From: Clitoria ternatea
Taxonomy: Eukaryota; Streptophyta; Magnoliopsida; Fabales; Fabaceae
NCBI GenBank assembly: GCA_037962975.1
Contig: CM075669.1
Coordinates: 106,966,501 to 107,030,500, forward strand
Length of the DNA stretch: 64,000 nt
Direction: 5' to 3'
Position numbers and translations under genes: made by a program. Each line of letters begins with the position of its first letter. Positions within the stretch are counted from its first letter, which is position 1. The notes under the pieces were generated by a model that saw only the letters and a program-made list of their open reading frames with translations, did no database searches and was not told the DNA's origin. This document shows positions 1 through 11,190 of the stretch, in pieces.

Positions 1-2410
1 CTGTTCACGCCTACACCCGGGGCTCTTTTTTAAATTTTTCCTCAAAACATTACTTTATGCACATTTTCATCATTAATTTCAGAGATACAAAATACATAAG
101 AAAATAGCTATACCACATCATTTTAAGAGCCATAATTATCTCATATTTACAAGCCACTTTCACTAAATCAAGCACATAGAACGATTATCAAAGATGACAT
201 TTAATCACTTAAAATTTAAAAAATTCCAGAATTACTACTTATGCTTATAATTTCATATTATCACCAAAATTTAAGGATTTACCTTGCCCAACATCCATAC
301 TTATTAAGTTGTCAAAAATCAAGACTTTTAAGCAATATATTGAATTTATAACTATTACATCTAAGAATAAAACTTTCTAATAGAAACAATACCCATCACA
401 ATTACATCTAAAAATCAGATTTTTAAGCATATTATTTTGCACAATTTTAAGAAAAATGGAGGCACATTATACGGCTACCAAGTTCAAGAAGAAAAATTCA
501 ATTTTTAGCTCATCTAACAACATGCATGCAATTTTTTGTAAGGTATTAACTCTGTTCAGCTTAGGAATTAATTTTAGTTCATGAAAAAGGTTATGCTCTA
601 GTGCTTAAATCTTGCATAAAATAAAGAGGTCAAGTAAAGTTATTTTGGCCATAAGGAAATAAGGTTTTTTAAGCATTTGTAAGTGGAATCATGGTGCATG
701 CAACCTTCAGAAGACAACTCTTTTTTCTACAGCAACAAAACGTTAGGAGGGCAGCACTTTCATGACTTAAAATTTTAAGAAATTCAAGATACAATATAAT
801 ATAAAGCTCAGTCATAGTGGTTCCCTAAAATGAAAATTAATTTCATAAGTTTGGAAGCAACACCAAGGTATGAATCTTAGGGTGATTCATACTACACCAT
901 GCATGCAAAATCAAAGAGTAAGAAGAGAGTGTACTCCCCCTACCTTGATGATAGTCATGGCCAAGAAGGGAGAAAGCAAGGATCAAACTTCTTGCTTCAA
1001 GATCACCAAGAGTGTAACACCAAGAGCAACGAAATAAAGGCTTTTTAGTGAGTTATGGGCGTAGGTATGAAGAGGAGAAAGTGAAGTGAAGATGTTATTA
1101 TGGAAAGGTGGGAGGAATTTGTGAAGTGTTTAAGAGATGGTCATTTACATGAGGTGAAAAAAGAGAGGAGGAAGGGCTATTTTTTTTGGTAACTTGAAAA
1201 ACATGGAAGTGTTTTGAGATAGCAAATTTTTTTTGCATGTAACCTAGGGAACTCCTAGTGGTTCACGGCTAGCCTGGGAGGAGAAATGAGTGGCACATGC
1301 TTAAGGCATGTTCCACAAGTGTCTCTCCAGCAAGCCAAATTGCAAGACAAGGAGTTAGTTTGGGTTTTACAAGTGTCTTCAAGTGGTGAGGGCTGATTGG
1401 GCCATGTTACATGAAGGGTCTTTGGTGGCAAGTTCCTGTGGCGTCAACTTGTCTCACATTTTTGAAGGGGTTAGGGTACAAATTTAAGAAACCACAAAAC
1501 CTAAAAGTTGTAGATCCATGTCTAATCTTTAAAACCAGGTATGGTACATAAATATATGACATCAAACAAGGAAGGTATGCCCCAAATACAAAAACTATTC
1601 CAAGCTATGATGTTTTATAGTTTAATGAACAAAATAAATTTTTTTGGTACAAATGGGTAGAGAATTGACTTTTGTGCCCTTCATAAAAGTTGTATAGGAA
1701 CAAGCATAGAAAATTTTAAAGGAAGAATTATTCAATTTCATGGTTACATGAGTGAGAAAAGTGGAACTTACTGAACATAGGTCAAGCTATAACAGTGAAA
1801 ACATGAGGCAGTGTAGTATTTTTAATTCTGGGACCAAACGAGCAAGAATTAGGCTTTGTGGTCAACATCAAAGTTATAGGAAATTTTGATACAAAAATGA
1901 CGAGAATGACTCAATTTCATTAATAGGAAAGACAACTATGCTTAAAATACGAACAGGTATGCAGAACGACTCTAACGATTGACTTGATTTTTATTGAAAT
2001 AAATTCTTGGGGAACCAAATGGCTGGAATTGGGCCTCGGGCCCTTCACAAAAATTTTCGAGCACGACAATACAAATGCTCTGGGACAAGAATGACTCATC
2101 TATGATACTCTGAATGTTTACTTAGCCAGAACTGGTGAAATATACACAAAGTTACTAATTAAAATAGTATAGTCTATATACTTTTACTTAATTATTTAAT
2201 CACTCAACTTTCTTTTAATTAATTAATAAATCTTTTTACTAAACTAAATTATAAATAATTGTTCTTGGTCCTTAATTTCTTCTAAAAGTATTAGCACAAG
2301 CATGCAAATCAAATCGGCCTCAGCCCAAGTATCATTCCAGAGAAAGCAAACACAAAAAATAATGCATCTTGGTCCAGGGACCAATTACACAAAAAATATG
2401 GGATGTTACA
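1..2410 (-). mobile_element. 3' LTR of gypsy element A (partial, starts before the window)
   Basis: Bases 1-1440 are repeated in the same orientation at about 23,173-24,707, with frequent substitutions and two indels of roughly 40-60 bp. The right edge reads GGGATGTTACA at 2400-2410, the reverse complement of the TGTAACATCC start that is standard for plant chromovirus LTRs. A purine-rich tract on the minus strand follows at once. This makes it the 3' LTR of a minus-strand element whose 5' LTR starts at 19,719. The LTR is AT-rich and non-coding, and its left end lies outside the window. Confidence 0.8.
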
Positions 2411-2425
2411 CTCCTCCCTCCTTCT
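2411..2425 (-). promoter_or_regulatory. Polypurine tract of element A
   Basis: On the minus strand this reads AGAAGGAGGGAGGAG directly before the LTR start TGTAACATCC. In LTR retrotransposons this tract primes plus-strand DNA synthesis. Its position between the end of pol and the LTR fits. Confidence 0.7.
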
Positions 2426-2559
2426 AGAAATTTCATCCCAAAATTTCACCTAGTGCTAGCGCCGCGATCAGTCACCGGATAGCGATTAATTTAACAGAAA
2501 ATAAATAAATACAAGTATTAAAAATAAGGGGCAGAATGAGACCGGTATAATGAGTGAGC

Positions 2560-3101
2560 TGGTTGGTGTAACGAGAGAGGGGGCTGGACGGTGTTAGATA
2601 AGGAGGCTGGACGGTGTGTTTAAAGGATTTTAAGGGACGGTGTTGGGTTTGAGGGAGCTAGGATAGTGTTCGAGAGAAGAGAAAGGACGGTGTTGGGATG
2701 AGGAGCTGGGACGGTGTTTAAGGAGAAAGGACAGTGTTGGGGTAAGGAGCTGAGGGACAGCGTTTTTGGGAGAGAAAGGGGGTGTTGGTAAGGAGTTGGG
2801 ACGGTGTTTAAGGAGAAGAGGGAAGGAGCGGTGTTGGGTTGAGTGAGGACGGTTGAGAGGTGGGGCTGTATGGTGAAGAGAAAGGATGGTATGGAGTTGG
2901 GGGTGTTGAGAGGACGGACAGTGGTGAGAGGGACGGTGTGGTGAGAGGGACGAATATTAGTGAGAGGGGAGAGTGAGGACGGTTGGTTAGAGGAAGGAGA
3001 GAAGGGTCGGTGTTGTAGGAAGAGAGGGACGGTGTAAAGAGAGTGAGGGGCTTTGTGCTGGTGGAGGAAAAGGAGGGTACGGTGTAGAGAAGAAGGAAGT
3101 T
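2560..3101. repeat. GGACGGTGT minisatellite, left part
   Basis: Degenerate repeats of GGACGGTGT with G-rich spacers (GGAGCTGG, GAGAGG, GGAGAAG). The array resumes at 7705-7985, so it was one array before the solo LTR at 3107 inserted. The minus strand stays open for 164 codons as Ser/Pro/His/Leu-rich sequence, which is a by-product of the repeat and not a gene. Confidence 0.75.
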
Positions 3102-3279
3102 GGGACTGTAACATCCCTGTTTTTAGTAGCAGTCTTATTTAGTAAATTTGAAGTTTGGAAGGTCTGTAAGTGGTAATAAGTGAATAAGTATCCTGTAGAT
3201 GGTCTGTAAGATCACAAGAATTTTATTTTTGTGTGTAATTATGGAATTTATATAGACCAATAATGCAATTATTCAAATT

Positions 3280-4760
3280 TCGAGTGAAAAGGGCTCTATT
3301 CCGAGTGACAGAGAGAAATTCTGAGTGAAGGGATGAAATTCTGAGTGTAAGTTATGATGTCCGAGTAAAATATGACCGAGAGGGCTACTACCGAGTGGAA
3401 TCTTGATCTCAGAGACAATTGGAGTGAAGTGTGTTCAAGAGAACCATTTCTGAGTGAAAATTCTGAGTCAAACCATGCCAAATGCTACCTTTTCCGAGTG
3501 AAACTTCTCTGATTATAGTATTCCGAGTAAAGAGACTCAGTCAGGGATATATCCGAGTGTAATCCGAGTGAGTTTGTCCAAGTCAGGACCTCCCTAGTGA
3601 GGAAAGGGATAGCATTCCGAGTAGAATATATATAAGTATGTTTTATGTTGATTTGATGCTTCTTACCGACTGGAATGTGTTGTTGAATTATGTGAGAAGT
3701 GTTGATGGATGAAATTGTGTTAGGCTAATGATTCCGAGTGAGGCTATAGTGTTTGGCCTTCTTTTCCGAGTGAAGAACACTTAAATGGATTCTGAGAGAA
3801 ATCCATTTAGATGAATAAATACTGTGTAGGCTTTGATGGGAGAATTTCCCGAGTGATCATGGGCCTAAATATTACTGAGTGAAAAATATGAGTAAACCCG
3901 AGTGGGGAAGGAGTTTGCATATACCCGAGTGGAAACCCGAGTGAATCTCTTTCGAGGGAAGATTTGTTGTAATGGGTTAGATTGGAATAAATTCTAAGTA
4001 TGTGATACAAGTATAATCCGAGTGATGAATATGAAGTACATTCCCGATTGAATATATTCTAAGTGTATGAGTTATAAATGTATTCCGAGTGAATAAGACA
4101 ATGTGTATTCTGAGGGTCTAAGTATGGAATGAGTCCGAGTGGGACTTGACTTAATAGTTTTCCGAGTGGTTAAGTAATTCATAAAGTCTGAGTGACTTAC
4201 CTGGTGAATAAATACCGAGTGGAGAACGGTTGTGGAGACCCCTCCTGAAAAGTGAATGGCTAAGGTATTCTCCGAGTGAGAATAGGCATGAATGCCAAGT
4301 GTGAGGCCGAATGAGTGTTGGTCAGTCTTGGTATTAGTTACCGAGTGAGACGCTGCTCAGAGGATGAGTTGATTTATGAATGGTGTACCAAGTGATGAAC
4401 TTGTAGAATACTCCCGAGTGAAATAAGGTTGGGATATGCCGAGTGGCGTTTGATTGGGAGATATTCCGAGTGAGGGTTTATGGATTCCGAGTAGAATAAC
4501 CTCATTTGCCGAGTGAATTGTTTATGTGACCCTTGTGGATAAAAATAAATTCCTAAGTATAATATGTTGGGTCAATCCCGAGTGAATGGAACCCCAGATT
4601 CCGAGTGAGTGCCCAATTAGATGGGAGTCGGTTCTGGAAGTTTTACCAAGTAGAATCCAAGTGAGTGAAGACTCGGATTCAGAACAAATCACCGAGTCAA
4701 AGTGTGAGTGAGAGGGAAGTCAGCCCGGACAGATTTTACCGAGTGAGAAACCAAGTATTT
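3280..4760 (+). repeat. CCGAGTGA word array
   Basis: Dozens of copies of (T)CCGAGTGA(A/G) are spaced at irregular intervals of about 15-60 bases, with AT-rich text between them. Many copies have decayed to TCTGAGTG or CCAAGTG, as deamination would produce. The same word occurs in the T-family LTRs and in insertion B. It is not a fixed-period tandem repeat. Confidence 0.8.
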
Positions 4761-4792
4761 GAGTCGGTTTCATTGGAATTCCGAGCGACGAT

Positions 4793-5030
4793 TGGCTGAC
4801 TCGCTCAAGCGAGTCGGATTTCGCTTGAGCGAGAAGGACCCTGATGCAGAATCACTCATTTCGCTCAGTCTTGTCCCTTCGCCCAAGCGAGGACAGCATG
4901 ACTCGCTCAAGCGAGTCGGAATTCGCTTGAGCGAGGAGGAATTTTGCCTTGCTGACCCTCTTTTCTTCAGTTCGCCCAAGCGAGCCTTGTGCCTCCCTCA
5001 AGCGAGTCGGATTTCGCTTGAGCGAGATGA
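4793..5030. repeat. CGCTTGAGCG palindromic word cluster
   Basis: Repeated words of the type TCGCTCAAGCGAGTCGGA and TCGCTTGAGCGAG, plus CGCCCAAGCGA variants. Each is partly self-complementary. The cluster lies between the CCGAGTGA array and the TATA region. Related clusters are at 16,925-17,030, 49,255-49,440 and 58,752-58,925. Confidence 0.75.
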
Positions 5031-5144
5031 CCCCTGTAACTTTATTTCTTCTTCACTCTTGATGGTGACCAGTCCACTAGCCCCATAAATCCAAAAGGGG
5101 ATTGCCACAAACGGGTCAACTGCAGGGAAAGTGCACCAATCAAA

Positions 5145-5466
5145 GCACCTTTTATATATATATTAATATATATTCCCTTTCCAATCAATGCAAGCTGACA
5201 GTGGAAAGAGTCAAAAGTTTCCATTACTTTTCACCTAACATTCAGTCACGGGAAAAGCTGTCTCCCACTTGTCTCCTCCTTATTAATCAATGCCACCATT
5301 CATTTCCAAGTTCAGAACCTATTGAAATTAACACCAGCTCTCTCTTCTTCCTCCTACTACGAACAAGCTTCCTCTCTCTCAGTTCCTTTCCTCTCCCACT
5401 CGGAACTGAAGCAAGGACAGTGAAGGGAACATTTTCTTGTCATCCAAGAACTCCATTAAGGTAAGG
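5145..5466 (+). promoter_or_regulatory. Putative LTR promoter, leader and splice donor
   Basis: A TATATATATTAATATA tract is followed by a long C/T-rich stretch (5330-5410) and then AAG/GTAAGGGGGG, with GT at 5461. The same order (TATA, pyrimidine-rich leader, G-rich donor) recurs in the LTRs at 14,566, 49,075 and 58,571 and in piece P. This suggests the LTR transcript has a spliced leader; no transcript evidence is available here. Confidence 0.45.
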
Positions 5467-5959
5467 GGGGTATATTCTCGGGTATTCTGGGAAAATCTGA
5501 GTGAAAGGAAAGGGTTAAGGTACCTTGGGTCCTCACCTTTCCAGGACAGATTCGGAGTTGTGTGATTTTAAATGTCTTAATTGTTATATATTTATATTTG
5601 TATATATATATCGTTATGAACATGTTTAATTAACTGCGTTGCTTATTATTGACCATGAGGATTCAGTGAATATGTTTAAATTGACTGTATTGATTAATAT
5701 TAATGAGTAAGTGAATATGTTTGATGCTGGATTGTGAAAATATTAAATATCATGGGTATTATGTGAATTCCAGTGGAGTTACAAACAGACGTCGGATTCT
5801 ATGATAATAAGCTCGGTATTGTACAAACCAACCAGATCATTCAAGAATACACAAATTCACTTAGATATTTACATCAATCCGACCAGTTTTATATCAACCC
5901 GATCGGTTACCTGAAAAATGCAAATACCTTGTTTAAACTTTCAAACAGAAACATATTTC

Positions 5960-6420
5960 ACTCGGTAAACACCTTAATTTCACTCAGAAAACTTCATCAG
6001 TGTGATTCTACTCGGATTTATAATCATTTCACGCATAAAACCCCTTTTCAGTCAAAATTTACTCAGGAAATAATTATTTCACCCAGAAAACTCTTTCTTT
6101 ATCATATTTCACTCGGAAAACATTTTTAACTCCATTAGAAAAACTCCTTCAGTCTGATTTCACTCGGATTCATAATTATTTTACTTAGGAAATCCTCTCA
6201 TCCTGATTTTACTAGAAATCCTGCTTATTTCACTCGGAAGCTTATTTATTGCACTCGGTATTAAACCTATTTTACTCAGAAAGCTTGATTATTAACATTT
6301 TCACTCGAAAATAACTTGTTTTTACTCGAAAAACTCATTTTCACTCGGTACTTAGCTTATTTCACTCGGAAAACTTGGTTTTAACGCTTTTCACTTGGAT
6401 TTTTCATTCGAAAACTATTC
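5960..6420 (-). repeat. Inverted CACTCGG array
   Basis: Repeats of TTCACTCGGAAAAC, the reverse complement of the CCGAGTGA words upstream in the same LTR. Together the two arrays form a loose inverted repeat more than 1 kb apart. Confidence 0.7.
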
Positions 6421-7639
6421 CTTAATCCTTTTTGAATTATTAAGATATTATAATTATCATTATTGGTCTTTTTCCTTTTATTATTAATATTATTCGTATT
6501 ATTATTGTTATTCTTATTATTATAATTAGTATTGTTGTTATAGATATCCTTAATGTTTTAATTATAAGTGATTAAATAAGGATTATATTATTTTACTCTT
6601 TATACAAAGTATAATTTCAACTAAGAAATAACCGATATATTTTACGAATGAGATAATGCAATGTCTTGCAACATCTGAATGGTTGATGGGATTCAAGAGC
6701 TTATGAATAAATACGGTGAGACTGGAATCACATAAATACCCAATAATCAATGATAAAAATAATGCATTTTGCATCATGAAAATATTTTTGAAGAAGAAAA
6801 ACTAGAGCATACACCTGGTACGCTGGAGGACATTCACGTTCGATCTCAGTAGAAGAATCTTAGGAGTACAACTGGAACGGCAACCCAATGGCATCAGAGT
6901 CGCGCCTGATAGCCGGGTGAGACGATGCAATTCTGGTGTACTTTGACTAAATGACGGGATGTATCTATGATCGTGTAGAACCAAGTCCCAAGATGAAATG
7001 ATATATATATTGATGAGAACCTATGAGTTCATTCGTACCCTATGATAATGAATGGGGGACTTGGTGAGCTCCGATCGCTCTAGAATGGAAACGTTGTGCC
7101 CAAGAGGCAACTTGAGTAGGATGAATTCCAAAGAATGAAAGGATGATGATGATGGATTGATTTATTGGGCCCACATGCATCATACGACTTAATTAAGATA
7201 AATCATAATAAACCCTACTCATGCATTTCATGACAACATGCTTGATTATTATAATTGTGAATATGCTAATTGTATGATTTATGTGATATTATCTGTTGAC
7301 TGGATTATGTCCGCACCGGGTGATCTTCAGGGTCTTGGGTTATACTCACCCTTACTGTTGAATATTTTTAGAGGAATTAGGAAATCAAGAACCCGAGTAT
7401 GAAGAACAGAAATATGCTAAACCAAATGAGAGCGCTCCGTAAATAGAATATAAGTAGTTGAATATTTATGGATGACTGTATAATATTTAAGGGTGCCTGC
7501 GTGCCCCATTCTGTTAAGAGTACAATTACTTACAGTTTGTGAATGACTATGTGATTATCTACTATTTGCTTCCACTGATCTGCCATCTCTTTATTTAAAA
7601 AAAATAATAAAAAAATATTCATTTTTTTCCAAAAACTTG

Positions 7640-7704
7640 TGACCTCTTAGTTAAATAGGATGAACCTACAGAAGGGTTTGTCTTATCTAACCGAGGGTGT
7701 TACA
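7640..7704 (+). promoter_or_regulatory. Terminal stem-loop of the LTR at 3107-7704
   Basis: Arms at 7646-7660 and 7681-7695 can pair at 13 of 15 positions, counting two G-T pairs, and the LTR end GAGGGTGTTACA follows at once. The block aligns with the 3' ends of LTR E (36,189-36,253) and of A's 5' LTR (19,719-19,748 plus 21,233-21,267). Confidence 0.6.
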
Positions 7705-7985
7705 GGGACAGTGGAGAGGAGGACGGTGTTTGTGGTTTTTAAGAAAGGACGGTTGAGAGGTGGACGGTGTGGAGAAGGAAGGAGGACGGTGGAGTGATGA
7801 GGACGGTGTTTGTGGTTTTAAAGAGGGAGGACGGTTGAGAGGTGGACGGTGTGGAGAAGGAAAGAGGACGTTATGGACTGAGGAGGAAAGGACGGTGTGT
7901 CTGGATTGAGGACACTATGGTGAGGGGGGCGGTGTAAGGTGTGGAGAGGGAGAAGACAGTGAAGAGGAGGAGGGAGGACGGACAG
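7705..7985. repeat. GGACGGTGT minisatellite, right part
   Basis: Continuation of the array at 2560-3101 after the nested LTR. The first bases, GGGAC, are the second copy of the target duplication. A 60 bp unit (GGACGGTGTTTGTGG onward) appears twice, starting near 7722 and 7801. Confidence 0.7.
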
Positions 7986-8379
7986 GAGTTTAAGACTGTT
8001 TCTTCTCTTGAAAGCTTCAGGATTCTCTCTGTAATGAAGGCTTTTTTTCAGGATCTCTCTCAAATGAATTCTTCCAGGGATCCTTTTCTCCTCCTTCGTT
8101 TGAAGTATTTATAGAACATTTCAGGAGCATGTTGATTGCCTGAACAGCCCTGAGACAGCCTGGCTACCAATTGGTGAGGATTTTTTATTATTTCCTCTTT
8201 GTCTTGTTACCAGCCGCCCCTTGAAATTAGCAAATCATCTTGGACAGCATGTTGGAAACAGCCTGGATCTTGACAAAGGAGGCTGGTGGGAATTCTTTAT
8301 CATTTTCTTCCTTCGTCTGGTAGTGAGCCACCTCCCATAATTCAAGGATCAACTTGGATAGTGGAAATCCAAATCAGCA

Positions 8380-10490
8380 TAGTGGAAATTCGAGAGAGGA
8401 TGGCTCGGATTAGCCTCTCAGTCGATATTCATCCACAGTGGGAGTCAATTCCGAGAGGAATGAATGTTCTCCCATAGAAAACCGAATGGGAATCGATCTT
8501 CAAGTATAAAAGAACTGAGTGGGAATCTTTCTATAATAGACCGAGTGGGGATCAATTTGAGAGGAACGAATGCTCTCCTATAGTCCGAGTGAAAATTAAT
8601 CTTTTCCTACAACAGACCGAGTGTGAATCTTTCTATTACAGACCGAGTGAGAATCCTTCTGAGAGGAATGAATGCTTTCCTATAGAAGACCAAGTGGAAG
8701 CTTTGCTCGGTGTTGCTTTGTTGGACGGTGTAGTTGCTGTGAGGAGCTGGACGAGCAAAGCAATTCTGATTGCAACACTCAATCAGAAACGAGTGAAAAG
8801 TGACTCGGAATGGACTGAAGAGGACTCGGTGCTAACTGAAGAGAGGCTCATTCGGTATCCACCCATAGGGAGTCAATCCGAATGGAATCAATGGTGTTTA
8901 TACACAAAAGACCAAGTGGAATCACTCTGCTCATATAAAAGACCGAGTGGTAATCAATCCAAGAAGAATAACTACTCTCATATAGAAGGTCGAGTGACAG
9001 CTGGAATTCACAGGTCGGATCTGACCTCTGTCACTCGGTGTGGGATTGAATTCGCAGCTTATTGACTCGGAAATGATTTTCTGAGAAGCATTACTCAGGA
9101 CTTTTGTTGCTTTCACTCAGTGGCATTTCTGTTTAAAGTATTAACTCAGTCACTCTGCTTGATTCAGTCAGGAGCGTCTAGAAGTCCTTTTTTAATTGAC
9201 TCAATCGGAACTTAAAAATTGATGCAATCATGGAGTAAATTTCACTCGGAAACACATGATTCGAATTACTCAGAAAAACCTTGGTCGGATACATGGTTTA
9301 GACTGATTCATCAAGCTTGGTCTTCACTCAGAGTTGTTTCAATTGTGCATCAACTCACTCGGATGCATTTGCTCGGGAGTCTTCTTCAAAATGGTTTCAC
9401 TCAGAAATTTAAGAGAATCTGGCCGAGAGAAATTCTTCACAAGTCCGAGCCTTGCTTTGCTTGGAAATACAGCTTTCTTCTCTAACTCACTCAGAGTCGG
9501 CCTCATGCTCCAATCAGAATTTAAAACTCAGCTTCAACAATCCTTCCCATTCGGGTGTGTTCATTCAGGACTCGGGCTCGGAATGGTTTCAATCAGTATC
9601 GCCTAAAATGTTTCACCCCGCTTCTGGAAATGAACCACTCGGAGAGACCTTGCTCGCATTTGCTTGGTAGTAATTCAGTTGATCTTTTCCTAACTTTGCT
9701 CCTAAATCTTCATTCGGAAATCCGACTGGGTTCTCACTCGGAATTGCCTTCAGTCATCAATCGTTCCTTCCATTTGAAAATCTGACCATTTTACTTACTT
9801 TCCAATCAGAAATGGCTTTCACTCGGCAGTCAGCTGTTCTGATGCACTCACTTGTTCTTACTTTCCAATCAGGAATGGAATTTAACAATATGACCACTCG
9901 GATGTATTCACTCGGATACCGATCCATTATTTCAATCGGAATGGCTTCACCCGTCAACAACAGTTTAGACTCAGCTTTATTTTCCAATCAGGATTCGGAA
10001 CTCAACTCAACAATTCTTCAGGTGCATTCACTCGGAGACCGATCCATCATTTCAATCGGAATTTGGATTGACAATACGACCACTCGGATGCATTCACTCG
10101 GAGACCGATCCATAATTTCAATCGGCATTTTGGCAATCAACCCTTAGGATTCACTCGGAGCCGGCCTTGTTTTCACTCAGAAAGGTTTCAGTCGACAGTC
10201 AGCCCTTCAGATGCATTCGCTCGGAAACCGACCTTGCTCACTCGGAATAGCTTCAATTGTCAGTCACCTCTTCGGATTTGCTCATTCAGGAGTCAGACTT
10301 TGGAATGGTTCTACTCGTCAATCAATCCCTCAGATATATTCACTCGGAGCCAGCTTGAAAACATTCCCCACACTTGAAGCTTTACTCAAAAATGCTTTCT
10401 TGGAGACATACTACTCGGCCATGTCTCACTCGGATGTCCCTTACTCGGAAATGATCATTCCGAGTCCTTTCATTCAGAAATGATCATTTC
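8380..10490. repeat. CCGAGTGG/CACTCGG arrays of insertion B
   Basis: At 8400-9000 the words are plus-oriented (ACCGAGTGGGAATC, about every 50 bases). From about 9040 to 10,490 they are reversed (CACTCGGA). Within 9890-10,140 a unit of about 62 bases containing CACTCGGAGACCGATCCAT occurs three times. Open frames here, the longest 158 codons on the plus strand, follow the repeat and match no family I know. B is therefore a second example, besides the LTR at 3107, of a word array that changes direction midway. Confidence 0.65.
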
Positions 10491-10535
10491 CGAGTCAGTT
10501 TTTTTTTCACTTTTGAAAACTCCCCATTCTTGGTG

Positions 10536-11190
10536 AAAATTGACCAGACTGAAATAAGTGTTCACAGCTAGCAAACAAGTGAAGATAAAAAGTTCGTATC
10601 TTTTCCTCAAGCTCCCATGTAGCGTCTCCTTCGTCTAATTAACTCCATATTACCTTTACCAAAGGTACCTCTTTTCATCTAAGCTGCTTTAGACGACTGT
10701 CTGCAATCTTCACTGGCACTGCTTTATAGGTAAGGTTTTCTTTAAGAACAAATTGGTCAGGTCTCAGAATATGGTCAGAGTAGGGCCCATATTTTCAAAA
10801 TTGTGAGACATGGAAAACATTATGGATGTTAGACAACCTAGGAGGTAGTGCTATACGATAAGCATTTGATCCAACTTTTTCAAGAACCTAATACGGTCCA
10901 ACATACTTAGGGTTCAACTTCTTAGTCTTCAATGCTCTTCCTACTCCTATCACTGGGGTGACTCGTAGAAAAACATGATCTTCCTCTTCAAACTTGAGTG
11001 GCTTTTGATGTTTGTCGTAGTAGCTTTTCTGAAGATCTTGGGAAGTCTTTATCGCTTCTTGAATTTCTTTGATTTGTTTCATGGTTTTTTGGATAACCTT
11101 TGGTCTAATCATAGTCTTCTCTTCTATCTCAAACCAACACGAGAGAGTGTAACACTTCTTTCCATACAAAGCCTCATACGGTGCCATTCT
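10536..11190 (-). pseudogene. Gypsy element A: integrase C-terminus and chromodomain-like end
   Basis: Degraded 3' end of pol. Reading down from 11,187, the segment has MAPYEALYGKKC, the standard start of the integrase C-terminal region in plant chromoviruses, then the basic KSYYDKH..LKFEEEDHVFLRV stretch. Below 10,880 comes a decayed HNVFHVS region and a chromodomain-like tail (VKVIW, ATWELEEK). Stops break it near 10,776 and elsewhere. The last codons are displaced by insertion B and resume at 2445-2411. In intact elements the chromodomain steers integration; this copy is dead. Confidence 0.85.

Larger units (their letters stand above)
3107..7704 (+). mobile_element. Long solo LTR (gypsy, plus orientation) inside B
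   Basis: It begins TGTAACATCC and ends GGGTGTTACA, with the 5 bp duplication GGGAC at 3102-3106 and 7705-7709. No retrotransposon protein is visible in 4598 bp, so it is best read as a solo LTR, unusually long for its class. In order it carries a CCGAGTGA array (3280-4760), CGCTTGAGCG words (4793-5030), a TATA-rich region (5145-5180), a C/T-rich leader, a splice-donor-like GGTAAGGGGG at 5460, an oppositely oriented CACTCGG array (5960-6420), a TTA-rich microsatellite (about 6460-6540) and a terminal stem-loop. A secondary insertion inside it cannot be excluded. Confidence 0.8.
2446..10535. mobile_element. Insertion B, unclassified, made of short tandem words
   Basis: B interrupts the last codons of element A's pol. 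The flanks repeat AAAATT (2440-2445 and 10,536-10,541). Removing B with one copy lets the pol frame run straight into the conserved tail before the polypurine tract, so the edges are well placed. The ends are TCACCTAG and CTTGGTG, a short inverted pair when one flanking A is included, not the TG/CA of an LTR. Without the nested LTR at 3107-7704, B is about 3.5 kb. It contains GGACGGTGT repeats, then CCGAGTGG-type and CACTCGG-type arrays, and no recognisable protein. It could be a non-autonomous DNA element or a degraded LTR. Confidence 0.6.

Noticed and set aside
2620..3114. 164-codon open frame, Ser/Pro/His/Leu-rich
   Set aside because: It is the minus-strand reading of the GGACGGTGT repeats and contains no domain.
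8589..9065. 158-codon plus-strand open frame
   Set aside because: It follows the ACCGAGTGGGAATC repeat, giving recurrent ES/RPS motifs; no family resemblance and no gene context.
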